Below, one piece after another: positions 11,501 through 20,815 of a stretch of DNA of 64,000 nt. Made by a program: the position numbers and the translations under genes. How positions within the stretch are numbered: the stretch's first letter is position 1; every line of letters begins with the position of its first letter. The DNA comes from Epiperipatus broadwayi (Eukaryota > Onychophora > Udeonychophora > Euonychophora > Peripatidae). The notes beneath the pieces are model-generated. The model was not told where the DNA came from. It saw only the letters and a list, made by a program, of their open reading frames with translations, and ran no database searches. The stretch is taken from positions 3,745,800 to 3,809,799 of the forward strand of contig JAQFVV010000018.1 in NCBI GenBank assembly GCA_028023455.1, read 5' to 3'.

Positions 11501-11660
11501 AGCAAACCCGGTCAGTCGACCGGAACAGCACATATACAAGAAATTCCTCGACATCTATGAGGGACCATATGAGATCGTCAGGGCATATGGGAATAATGCC
11601 TTCGTACTGACCCAAGGAAAGGGAACATTTAATGCAAGGGCACTGAAGAGGGCCGAATAA
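8499..11660 (+). CDS. Pol polyprotein: protease, reverse transcriptase, RNase H, integrase
   Basis: Residues are counted from the codon at 8544. Retropepsin: LLDTGSQV with catalytic Asp 13. Reverse transcriptase from about 195: LDLTNSY-like block and YVDD at 341-344. RNase H: D490, E532 (EREALAI), D557 (TDHRSL) and D600. Integrase: zinc-binding H717, H722, C752, C755, then core D784, D843 and E878 (34 residues between the last two), and a C-terminal GPY/F-type module starting at 1007. The PR-RT-RH-IN order is Ty3/Gypsy. All catalytic residues are present and the frame is uninterrupted, so the enzyme set looks intact. The frame ends at TAA 11658-11660, about 66 bp before the 3' LTR. It is probably made as a Gag-Pol fusion by frameshifting. 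Confidence 0.95.
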   Translation, partial: RGEGPRRKQECPIIDVSIQGVHARALLDTGSQVSVMAQEIFNRIAQGPTEMKILPLKGTQIILANGKKARIQTKQVWANIVIAGQEFTQVVLILEGLIHDLVLGSDFMRMAKCNIDYGTEQARIGRVTVPFEKKMDREPERQRKLQCIMVKGEIEKRINEMTGPDKGQRERIQGILGTYESVFSDKPGVIKGYEHRIRLNTSNPYQTRAYPIPFQYRKEIETQLEQMIEWGVISKCTSPYNNPILAVKKGDGSIRLCLDARQLNKVTIPDTNAPPIMSELMTRFRNKRIFSTMDLTNSYWQMSLHPDDRKYTTFKYNGRAYQFNRVPFGLKNSGAGLVQCLDQTLSDEVKKFVTMYVDDIIIASEDIEEHCRHLERLLQECEQKGIKINLKKSHFATQEVKFLGHIISPDGMRPNPEKIQAIQKFPVPKKRKDIKAFLGMCTFYNKFYENFSHDMEPLLQLLRKEQAWIWDERRERSFQRVKEGFLKQTILAYPDFDKMFWVQTDSSDIGLGATLYQKGPDGEQRVLAFISRLLKDPERRYTVTEREALAIVWAFKKFRQYLVGSKVRVVTDHRSLEFLNKSFLTNNRLVRWSLALQEFQYEVEYCKGKDNVIADTLSRYPVGTQPNAEAEEFAYIAATTRRSREGEFNANDIRRGQKEDEECQRIMRYLRERRPKAGSDRKREETEGGPLWKYRDRCIILEGIVQRKTGNGKQTRIVIPKGMRDRMVDETHQERGHYGTSKTEGYLNNWFYWPGMHHDIARRLRGCEICARTKPLNRSNEGPQIPIIVREPNHTLAIDYYGPLPMAGGKRYLLVTYDLCSKMVAAYPMARTNAHQTIKLLETKQFPIIGKPKCLLSDHGTPFVSKTWRQWVNQTGIKHHMTSIRNPQSNPCERVMRELGRLFRVYTAGDHRKWVREIPRITGMINTSKNESTGLEPSRLHYGRPIPYPYNDRPAIRTGRVDRKQDNRIALRRLEHMGEKRTQTNKPIRNTFNVGDRVMVRANPVSRPEQHIYKKFLDIYEGPYEIVRAYGNNAFVLTQGKGTFNARALKRAE

Positions 11661-11714
11661 CCTGGCTCCTTCTCAGAGCTAAAATCCGCATTCCCCGGAT
11701 TTTACTCTACACCA

Positions 11715-11726
11715 GGCGGGGAGATA
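11715..11726 (+). promoter_or_regulatory. Polypurine tract of element 1
   Basis: GGCGGGGAGATA abuts the first base of the 3' LTR, the usual place of the plus-strand primer. It is interrupted by one C and one T. Confidence 0.55.
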
Positions 11727-13799
11727 TGTAACGGAATAGCGTTACATAGGGTTTGAAACCGAGTAAAAATAAAGATAATAATTGTCTCATTAAATAGTCA
11801 AGGCTTTCGTATAAATTAATAAAATAACATTCTCTAAAAATATAATAAAAGAAAATATAATATGCCATTATAAATATTAATAGATAATTTCCACTTGTAT
11901 ACGCCACGGGGTATTTAAAAAAAGGGTTTCTTTTAGAAGTATAATTATAGTAAAAGTAAAACTTATAGAAATGATTTTGAGAAAAGATTAAATGCTCGAC
12001 TTCTAAGTTAATGTAAATTGTATTGTTCTGGTAAGACACGCACACACGTATGCACTCAAAGTGTGAATGAATAGAAGTTTGTTAACTGAGATTGCAACAT
12101 GAGATTGCCTAGACCTAAAATTGCCTTAAGCACAAGGATTGAGTGAACATTTACATCGGACGCGGACCCGAACGACAACTCTAAAAATATGGAACTCTGG
12201 GGGGAGATTGGATCCTAAGATAAGATCCATCTCATATAAATATCACGAAAAATCTATTCAATGGTTGGCTTGATATTGTTGCTTAATATGTTTTTCGCTT
12301 AACGTGCTTGCTTGATATATTCAATATAGTCTACTTGATATAGCTTGATATAAAATAATATTCTTTCGTTTCGCCGTATCCATATTCAAGATGATCGTTG
12401 TGAAATTAATACTGAGAGCGTCGATTATCATGATGGGCTAGGAAACCCGTCAGTGATTGATCGACGCTCCGCCACCAAATATCTCCGAAGCTATGAATAT
12501 TTAACGACATCTCCATTTGAAATTAATGCTCCGATCAAATAATAATGTTCCGAGAAATACCAGAATCGTCCAGACCACGCTATGCTCAACTTTGAATAAA
12601 ACGAATAACTTCATTATGAAGATGCCATATCCCACGTTCAAATCCTCATTTCATTCGAAGCAGCGGAAGTCGAAATCCAAATCCTAGGTAACAATTTATT
12701 TTACTTTATGTTTCATTCACTCCATTCGTAAACTCTTAAAGGCAATCTCATAGTTAACTAACTTACACTTGCGTAAATTAAATCATAAAAGATTCCGTAA
12801 TATTTAACCTATTATTGTAACTTATCTTTGTGTAACCTCAACATTCATAAAATCAAATTTAATCTTAGGACTTTTCCAAAACATGAACTTTGACCTTAAT
12901 TATTATCTAATAAGCCATCGCAATTACTTTTAAGATATAAAATGAAATTTGTATTCCATATTGTAGTATGTATAATATATTTCTTTCTGTGCGAGTGCGT
13001 GAATGCGTGTGTGTGCGTGTGCAAATAAAATTTGAATTAATATTGCTTTTTTTATATTCAATAAATTTGTTCAGTATATAAACAAGTCGAGCATTTCTCA
13101 AATCTTTTCGTACAATTAAATTCTTATTTTATTTCTTCTTTTGATCATCAATAAAGTTATCATTTAATTACACTAATTTAGATTTATATTTGTTTACTTA
13201 ACCATTTGTTTCTTTTAAAATGTCTTTTGCCAACATCGTGCCGTAAGTCACGATGTTTATTTATTTACTCTTAGTTAAGATAGGTTTAAGAATTGGGCGG
13301 GCCTACAATAAAAATATAAATAAATGTTTAATGCTAATATTGAAAGTAATTCATAGGGGGGATGATCTTAGAAGCCTAATTGTTTTGGAGGGATGAACGA
13401 ACAGTCGTATTGGTCGCCAACAACCAATAGTTAAGTCCAGTACTAGGATCACTCAGTTAATAAACAAAACTTCCTTCCCATTAGTGTACAGTGCGTCTTT
13501 TACGTAAGGAGTAATTGCTGAAACAATTACATCGTGGCCCTGAGTGACCCTATTGGTCCATGCTAGGAGTTGGAGCTTGTGGGCGGGATTAGACTTCGAA
13601 ATCGTTTTGACATGACGTAAGGTGATGCGAGAAGTTAAATAATAATTAAATCATCGTGTCTGGCGCCCCCTTGTATTGATAGTGAATAATTACCGATATA
13701 AGAAAATAAATAAAGCTTTACGCTATGTCATGTTTGTTTCGGAGCTCTCGATCTCTTTTAGGAACGTACGGATAAAGTTATATAGACCGTACGGTAACA
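11727..13799 (+). repeat. Element 1 3' LTR
   Basis: 2,073 bp, the same length as the 5' LTR and nearly identical, with one-base changes and compensating small indels. The terminal 30 bp differ clearly from the 5' copy. It is followed directly by (TA)10. It carries the TATA box at 12235 and the donor-like site at 12687/12688. Confidence 0.95.
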
Positions 13800-13820
13800 A
13801 TATATATATATATATATATA
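13800..13820. repeat. (TA)n microsatellite at LTR insertion site
   Basis: A run of AT dinucleotides directly after the LTR. The 5' side of the element also ends in (TA)n (5466-5478), so the target duplication lies within the repeat and cannot be sized. Confidence 0.8.
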
Positions 13821-15162
13821 GGGAGCATACCAATAGCTCTAACAAGCTCTTATTGATAAGTGCCACAAGAGAAAGCATTTAAAATCTCTATCTAGAATTA
13901 TCCCTATTCTCAGACTGATCGGTTTCAAGCTTTTGACTCACCGCAATGAGAAACTAGAACATTCAGACACTAGATCTAAAAAAATACCAACTTAAATTCC
14001 AGTACTTATCTAATGCGTAGCTATTAAGTAGAAAATCTGAAATTTTCAGACACATAAATGTCTTTAAATTCATCTATCTAACTTAATTAGCTATATGGAT
14101 CTGAAAACACTTCAGTCTCACCATATATTAATAGCCTCAGCAATATAACATTGCCAAAAACTCAATGACAAAATTATAATAATTAATAAAGCAAGTCATA
14201 TATTGCATAACTTTTTTTAAGCTTTTATTACAGATATGTAATATTTGGAGTGTACCAATAGCTCTAACAAGCTCTTATCGATAAGTGTTGCAAGAGAAGA
14301 CATTTAAAATCTATCTAGAATTTTCTCCATCCTTAGACTGATCAGTTTTGATCTTGTGGCTCATCTCAGTGAGGAGCTAGGACATTCTGACACTACTAGA
14401 TCTAAAATACTCATCTCAAAAGTCAGCATTTATTTAATACATAAGTATTAAGTAGAAAATCTGAAATTTTCAGACACGTAAATATCTTTAAATTCAGCTA
14501 TCTAACTTAAATAGCTATATGGGTATAAAACACTTAAGTTTTACCATATATTGATAGTTTCCGCAATATAACATCACCAAAGCCTCAAAACCAATTGATC
14601 TGAGGATAGGAATAATTCTAGATAGAGATTCTAAATGCTTTCTCTTGTGACACTTATCAATAAGAGCTTGTAACAGCTATTGGTATGCTCCCTATATTAC
14701 ATATCTGTAATACAACCTTAAACAAGTCATGAGATATATGACTTGCTTTATTGTTTATTATAATTTTGCCCTTGAGGTTTTGGTGATGTTATATTGCTGA
14801 GTCTATTAATATATGGTAAGGCTGAAGGGTTTTCAGACCTACATAGCTATTTACGTTAGATAGCTGGATTTAAAGACATTTACGTCTCTGAAAATTTCAG
14901 ATTTTCTTCTTAATAGTGACATATTAGATAAGTGCTGACTTTTGAGTTAGTATTTTAGATCTAATGTCTGAATGTCCTAGCACCTAACTGAGGTGAGCCA
15001 AAAGCTTAAAATCAATTGGTCTGAAAATAGGGATAATTCTAGATAGAGCTTTTAAATGCTTTCTCTTGTGGCACTTCTCAATGAGCTTGTTAGAGCTATT
15101 GGTATGCTCCCTATATTACATATCTGTAAAACAAGTCACACAATATATGACTTGCTTTATTG
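13821..15162. repeat. Fold-back array of about 420-bp units (+,+,-,-)
   Basis: Two direct copies start with ACCAATAGCTCTAACAAGCT (near 13830 and 14250). A partial inverted copy follows (about 14590-14715), then a full inverted copy (about 14720-15162), so the right half can fold onto the left. Shared internal blocks include TCTAGAATTA, CTGAAATTTTCAGACAC and AGCTATATGG. It is non-coding. The left end of the first unit seems to have been cut by the LTR insertion. A diverged relative with the same layout is at 60042-61323. Confidence 0.75.
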
Positions 15163-15165
15163 ATT

Positions 15166-15330
15166 ATATATATAATATCCATCACTAACTACACCAATGC
15201 TGTCTTTTTTCAGCAAACACTAAATTGTGAGTAAAATAAAGTGCATTTAATGGCATGACTAAAGGTATGGGGGGAATGTGGATATTTTACATATGAATTT
15301 TTAGCTAGCAACATGTATTGGATCTATTTC
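15166..15330. other. AT-rich spacer
   Basis: Short spacer before the second LTR element with nothing recognised. Confidence 0.5.
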
Positions 15331-15385
15331 ATATATATATTGTGATGAGCGCTTTCGGATTCAAATTATAATATGGTATATATAT
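15331..15385. repeat. Micro-duplication of the LTR start and (TA)n flank
   Basis: ATATATATATTGTGATGAGCGC appears here in full (15331-15352, described in two parts: a TA tract then TGTGATGAGCGC) and again at the true LTR start (15386). About 33 bp of other sequence separates the two. The first 12 bp of the LTR are thus duplicated at the junction. Confidence 0.6.
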
Positions 15386-15972
15386 TGTGATGAGCGCACA
15401 TACTGTGGTCACACATGTACCTACCAAAACATCCACAAATTAGAAATGTTAGGGTTGGAAAGAAATAAATAAATAAGAAAGAAAAAACGAGCTTGGAAAT
15501 TAACAAAACCAAGAAATGTTGAAAATTAGCACAACAAAGAGAAAGAGAGGGAACTAGAGTTAACAAGATCGTTATCTTTTGCTAGTCAAAGTCCGAATTT
15601 TGATAAAAGTAAATATTAAATTATAATACTACCAGCATACGGTAGGAAAGTTAAAGCAGTAAAGAAACATAAATAAAACATGTAGTAAGATATGATTTAG
15701 GAAAAGTAAAGTTTAAAAAAAAAAAAGGGAAAAAGAAAAAACTTCGATAGCGCGGAAAGAAAAACCTAGAAAATTAATATGTTCGAAAAGATAAGAATCT
15801 GGGCTTCAAAGTACACATTTGACGATAAACGAAATGCTGTAGAGTTAAAGCAAGAATTAGATAAAAAATAAATGATTATTAAAATTTAAATAAGAAATAA
15901 AGAAAAACATGCGTTAAAATTTGTGTAAGTAATCAAAGAAAAATAAGGAAATAAATAAAATGTACGTAGTGC

Positions 15973-15980
15973 TATAAAAT
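15973..15980 (+). promoter_or_regulatory. TATA box of element 2 LTR
   Basis: TATAAAAT about 587 nt into the LTR. The 3' LTR copy is at 21422. It lies before a GC-richer segment that ends at the donor-like site 535 nt later. Confidence 0.5.
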
Positions 15981-16502
15981 CATATAAAATAAAGTTACAC
16001 ATGGCCGAAGGCATAGCATGGGAGGTGTCTCAACAACAAGTGGAAACAAAGAATCTAAAGAACAAAGACCAATGGAATGTTTTAATTAAAAAAAAAAAAA
16101 GAGAAAAAATTAGGTGGAGAGCTAAGGAGATTAAAAGAGAGATTAGAGCTTGAGACTTCGAGTCGACAAGGTGAAAAAAATGGCGGCTCCAAGAATCAGC
16201 CGATATAGCTAACCAACATGACTTTTACCATCGATATCTCACATAGTATGACCGGCTAAGGCCATCATGATCGCGGTCAATCCGGACATCTGTACCAATG
16301 GTTCTTCAATAATGTAACAGCTACGGTAGTAACGCCTGCCTATGGACTCCTGTAGTGGCCCGACCTGTGATGCCTCGTCCTCCATGCCTTATTAACCAAG
16401 AAGCTACATCCCACCAAATATAATCTACGACCGTCCCTCCTAAAGAAGTGGATAATCCACGTGACGGTCGACAACACGTCGGAATGAACTCAAAGACTAA
16501 AC

Positions 16503-16512
16503 CCTAGGTAAC
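16503..16512 (+). promoter_or_regulatory. Splice-donor-like site in element 2 LTR
   Basis: CCTAG/GTAACT with the junction 16507/16508 and the same composition switch as in element 1. The 3' LTR copy is at 21952/21953. A candidate acceptor is the pyrimidine-rich stretch ending ACAAAATAG near 16830. Confidence 0.4.
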
Positions 16513-17197
16513 TTAAATATTATTTTATATATCGTCAAATGTGCACATAAATTCCATAGACAATGGCCAAATGCCTTTCATGAATGGTAATGACATTCTT
16601 TTGATAGACAGCTAGGCTAACGAGTTATAAATGTGACAGCATTTATAATGATTTCAAGTATTTATTTATAAGAATTTCAAGTATTTATTTCCTTATAGCA
16701 CTATAGAATATAATATGTTTAATTTTATGTTAATGTTTCTTATATCTTTTATTATCAATTATTTGTTAGTATTAAAAATATATTAATTTATTTAAATCTG
16801 TCTTGTCTCGTTCTTCGCCACTCCACAAAATAGTCTAATACTAGGAGGGTAGAAATATTATTTCATTTTTTTTTGCATTCTTTTAGTTATGAAATTAACA
16901 CGTGAAACGTTGATGGTGCAGGGTTTTATCCTGTAAAATTTATAAATTAGCCAAGCGCTGTAACTGTAATATCTTACAGCAGCTGGGAGAAAGTTGATCG
17001 GGAAAAATAATCTGGAGGTTATATCCGTATAGCGTACAGATTCGGTCAAGTACGGAAATCGGCTCGTCTGTTTCCGTATTTCTCTCTGCTTGAGGTAGCG
17101 GAAGGTGGACGATTTTGAATAATAAGAATTCCCCATTACATATATAAGTGAAAGGGAAGTTGGAGCTTTTCGATCATCCCATGCCCGTTACATATTT

Positions 17198-17215
17198 TGG
17201 GGGCCAGTCCGGGAT
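17198..17215 (+). promoter_or_regulatory. Primer-binding site, tRNA-Pro-like
   Basis: TGGGGGCCAGTCCGGGAT starts 5 nt after the LTR. It matches the well-known tRNA-Pro primer site except at two adjacent positions, so the primer differs from that of element 1. Confidence 0.7.
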
Positions 17216-18462
17216 CTGAAACTTCTGCCCAATTAACAATCACGTGTTGAATAATTATATAATATAATAAATATTTTCTAAAATAAAAATTGGTTAATAT
17301 ATGTGTTTTCAAACATATAAATTTAGCGTTGCAAGTTAAAGTGGCGAAGAGCGAAGGCGAAGGGGATAAGTTTTTTTTTATAATACTCCATACGAGCGTT
17401 TCACGTCAAATGTGTACAAAGAGTAGCGAGGGGGAAATTTTTTTTAGTATTATGAAAGTTATTGAAATGAATAGTGAAGGATAATCTCAGATAATAATTA
17501 GTCAAGTTATAACGAACAAAGAAATCATAATGTCAAATGATTACCGCCATGTAATATAAGTCGTGTTGAAAGAAAAAAAAAAAGATATACGTATGATTTT
17601 AAGATAGTGAAAGGAATATAATTTACAAAAAACGTTTTATGTGTAACGAGGGAGATTATCCCAGTGAAGAAATATATGTGTATGATTTTATTCTAAAACG
17701 ACCGTAAAATAAGGGGAGTTTATAACGAAATATTAGAAATATATATGTCATAAGTACATGCGTCTGGAAACACGGTCAAAATGAATTTCTTTAGATATAT
17801 CGATATAGTAGTGAGTTAAAATTTTAAAAAAAAAGGTGTATAAGTTTTATAAGTTTTAATTTCTCTTCGTGTGTCTGTGTATAAATTTATAATGAACGAT
17901 AAACTGTACAGCGTAAGAATTTAATTACGTACATCCATGGGTTTGAAATTAGTATTTTTTTTATTTATAAAATAGACCGCATGGCATTAAAATAAATTTT
18001 AGTAGAGAAACAAGATCAGTAGAACAGCTTTTGTAACATGAATAACTTAATAAAGTAAAGAATTCAGTTTATATGCACACAAACAAACGCATATAAATGA
18101 GAAACAATTTTCTGACTTATAAAAATATGATAATGAAAATATATATATATAAACGTGCAGCATTGAATTAATTAAAGTGAGTCAGAGGTAGATGAGTAGG
18201 GAAAAACGAGGACAATCATCAAGGTGGACGGACAGTTGGGCAAATCTAGGGCAGGCGGACAAGAAGAGGAACCGGAGTACAAATGTTTGGATTGGCTAGC
18301 GATCTAAACGCTAACTGATAAATCACAAATATTAAATCGTTAATCAAAGTAAAAGGAAAGCAGAGAATCAATAGAAAAAATTTTCATTATATAAATATAG
18401 CCAGAAGAGTTTAGTAAAACAATATTAAAAACGTAGATTAAGGGTTAAAGAACATTATATTT
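17216..18462 (+). other. Element 2 untranslated leader
   Basis: About 1.2 kb between primer site and gag, AT-rich, with only short chance ORFs. No conserved protein motif was seen. Confidence 0.6.
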
Positions 18463-19911
18463 ATGCATACGAGATCCCAAGATAAAATGGACGTTCAAGG
18501 AAAGGAAGTGAGAGAAGGGAATGAAGATAAAGAGATGAAAGCACCGGGTAAAATAAGTAATAATGATATCATGGATATGCTAAGGCAAATGAGGATTGAT
18601 CAACAGCAATTCGTGGAAGAATACATGAACAGACAGGAGAGAAGAATAGAAGAATGGATGATCAAGGTCGAAATCGATAGCCAGAAAAGAATGGCTGCAT
18701 TCAAGGAAGAAGTAAAAAATGAGATCATCCAGCAATCAAAGTCTAATGATACATGGGCTGGATTTCACCCAGAGATGGGGATGGAGGAACAAAGGAGTAT
18801 AGGGCCGTGTGGATATGCGAAATCTGAAACGGTTGAGGAGAGAGTTAGAGAATTAGGAGAGTGTGATTGGGAAAAGGATATAGGACATCCAGAAAGGGAG
18901 ATAAGACCGTTAGATGAAGAGACGGATGTAGTTAGAGATAAGAGTCAAAGAGTGATGATGAGCGTGCAGGAGAGTTTAGGTCAAGTGGCAAAAGTAATAG
19001 CCAGTTTAAACACAAGAGTGGAAGAATGTGTAAAGAGTACAGCCAATAGCAGCATTAATGCCAATATAGAGGGCTGAGAACCAAGAACTAATGGAGAAGA
19101 CAGAATCAGAGAATCTGGAAATTACATGGACTATCCTGTGGGCTTCCACCACTTCCTGAAGGTACAAGTTTTCAATGGTAACCCTGGAGAAAGCCCGATG
19201 GAACACTTGAGCAGCCTGGAACGGTACTTCCAATTCAGTAGAGTAAGTGAAGAAGCCAAGATAGCAGTCGCTTGCAGCCATCTGCAGGGCGAGTCTCAAG
19301 TCTGGTGGAATTCGCTATTCCAGAAGCCCATTACGTTTGCAGCATACCAGAGAATGTTGAAGAGCAGTTATTGGAGTGAGGAGCTCCAGGAGCATATGTT
19401 GCATCAAATAAAACAGCACAAATGGGGACCGGAGGAGTCATTCGTAACATTCTTCCGTTGACAGGTGGCTAGATTACGACTAATAACGGCAAACCCGTTA
19501 TCGGAGATGCAAATACTCCATATAATTAGGTCCGGGTTTCCGAAGGACATTGAACGTACTCTCATCAGTACAGAGAGGAAAACGGTGGACCAGGTGGCGG
19601 AGATGCTGAGTGCACTGGACACCACTAGGGACAACCAACAGAATGATGAATCGCCGTCGGAACCACGTGTAAAAGAAGCACCTAGAATAAGAAATGACTG
19701 GGATCCTGGGGAAAGACGTTGGCAAGAAGAACAAGGATATTCTAGGGAATGGAACCCGAGGAGGCAAGGAAACGGATGACAGAGAGAGGAGACAGAATAT
19801 AAGCGTCCATATGACATGACAGTGAGTCATGGACCTTGAGAGCAACATCCGCATCCCAGAGGAGGAAGAGGTGATATCAACAGAGGAAGACAACCACCAG
19901 ATAAAACGTAA
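18463..19911 (+). pseudogene. Decayed Gag of element 2 with in-frame TGA stops
   Basis: One reading frame runs from ATG 18463 to TAA 19909-19911, interrupted only by TGA codons at 19075, 19459, 19777 and 19837. The N-terminal part (about 200 codons) is charged and helical, likely coiled coil. The capsid part after 19126 has the same blocks as element 1 Gag (ACSHLQG, a VWW pair, QVARL). The tail is basic with RGG-type repeats, and no CCHC knuckle is seen. All four internal stops are TGA and could derive from CGA by C-to-T change. Decay by CpG mutation is the simplest reading. Confidence 0.8.
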
Positions 19912-20796
19912 GAGCGATCCCAAAATAAAAAAAAAAAAGGGGGACTAGATGATGACACATTCAGAAATGGACATGGACCTCGAATCATGGAGAATGGATG
20001 GGCATACAGAAACTAACGATATAAAGAAATGATGAGCCAATAGATGGCCAAACAGTATGAGGGACTTTAGGATAAAATGATAAAGGATAAATTAATTGGC
20101 AGGATGGGGTCGTAGATTGAGGTTGAGGGAAAGTAGGCTTAGATATTTGTAGCTTGATCTTATTAGCAGTACTTGGTTTTGCCTTCTTCTTTGCCATGCT
20201 TGTGTGTTCTGCGGTGCATCAAGTATTATCACACAGAGAACACAGGGACAGAGATCCCAGTATCACAATGACTCACTGGATTAATATTTCCAGTTAGATA
20301 TTAAGCACATATATCGTGAGTCAATGGTCCAGAGACCAATCTATGGGGAAAGAACCCCTTTTGGTATGAATATAGAGCTTTCAGAAATACACTGGGCTCA
20401 TGAATGAGCTGGACGGAAAGATGCCAGTCTCCCAAGCCACCTCAATAATAGTGTCCAGAGTTGGCACTTAGAGGTGCCTTATTGCAGAAATGCGATGTAT
20501 GAACAGGTTTAATCGGGTCACAGAGATATCCTGTGGATTCGAACCTGTAGATATGAGTAGCGGCAGAAAGTAAAGGCATGCATGGTAATGTTAGGATTAA
20601 ATTGGTTTGGCTATACTGCTTGGTTCAGCAAAGAAAGGGATATAATTTATCTGATCGCCTCTCTATAGATTAACCTCATCGCCATATCATAGTAGCAATA
20701 ATGAAAAAAAAAAAAAGGAGTTCGAACAATAGTTGGGAGCACTTAGATTTCCAGGCATAAGGTTAAAAATTTTTTTTATGCAAAAAAAAAAAATTT
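19912..20796 (+). other. Element 2 3' internal region, possible protease trace
   Basis: There is no reverse transcriptase. Near 20578-20660 a frame reads VMLGLNWFG, which resembles the C-terminal retropepsin block of Gypsy elements (ILGLDWL type), so a protease remnant is possible. The rest is degenerate. This is a weak call based on one short block. Confidence 0.3.
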
Positions 20797-20815
20797 AAAG
20801 GGGGGAACAGTGTAA
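20797..20815 (+). promoter_or_regulatory. Polypurine tract and shared CAGTGTAA of element 2
   Basis: AAAGGGGGGAACAG followed by TGTAA, directly before the 3' LTR. Element 3 has a purine tract and the same CAGTGTAA at this position, although its LTR is unrelated. Confidence 0.55.

Larger units (their letters stand above)
5479..13799 (+). mobile_element. Full-length Ty3/Gypsy LTR retrotransposon (element 1)
   Basis: 8,321 bp with two 2,073-bp LTRs that differ at only a few positions apart from their last 30 bp. Order: 5' LTR, primer-binding site, gag, pol (PR-RT-RNase H-IN), purine tract, 3' LTR. The LTRs begin TGTAACGG and end GGTAACA (TG...CA, inverted termini). Both flanks are (TA)n. Near-identical LTRs and open gag and pol indicate recent insertion and possible activity. 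There is no envelope gene. LTRs over 2 kb and a tRNA-Lys-like primer site recall the Osvaldo/Ulysses group, but the clade assignment is inference. Confidence 0.95.
15386..17192 (+). repeat. Element 2 5' LTR (1,807 bp)
   Basis: Starts TGTGATGAGC and ends CGTTACA. It contains TATAAAA at 15973 and the donor-like CCTAG/GTAAC at 16507/16508. Differences from the 3' LTR are small indels in A-runs and scattered substitutions, so the copy is older than element 1 but still recent. Confidence 0.92.

Noticed and set aside
11727-13799. An envelope-like gene after pol in element 1
   Set aside because: Only about 66 bp separate the pol stop from the 3' LTR, leaving no room for an env ORF.
16858-17136. Minus-strand ORF conserved in both LTRs of element 2 (also 22284-22580)
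   Set aside because: The conservation follows from LTR duplication. There is no recognisable protein, and it ends in low-complexity runs.
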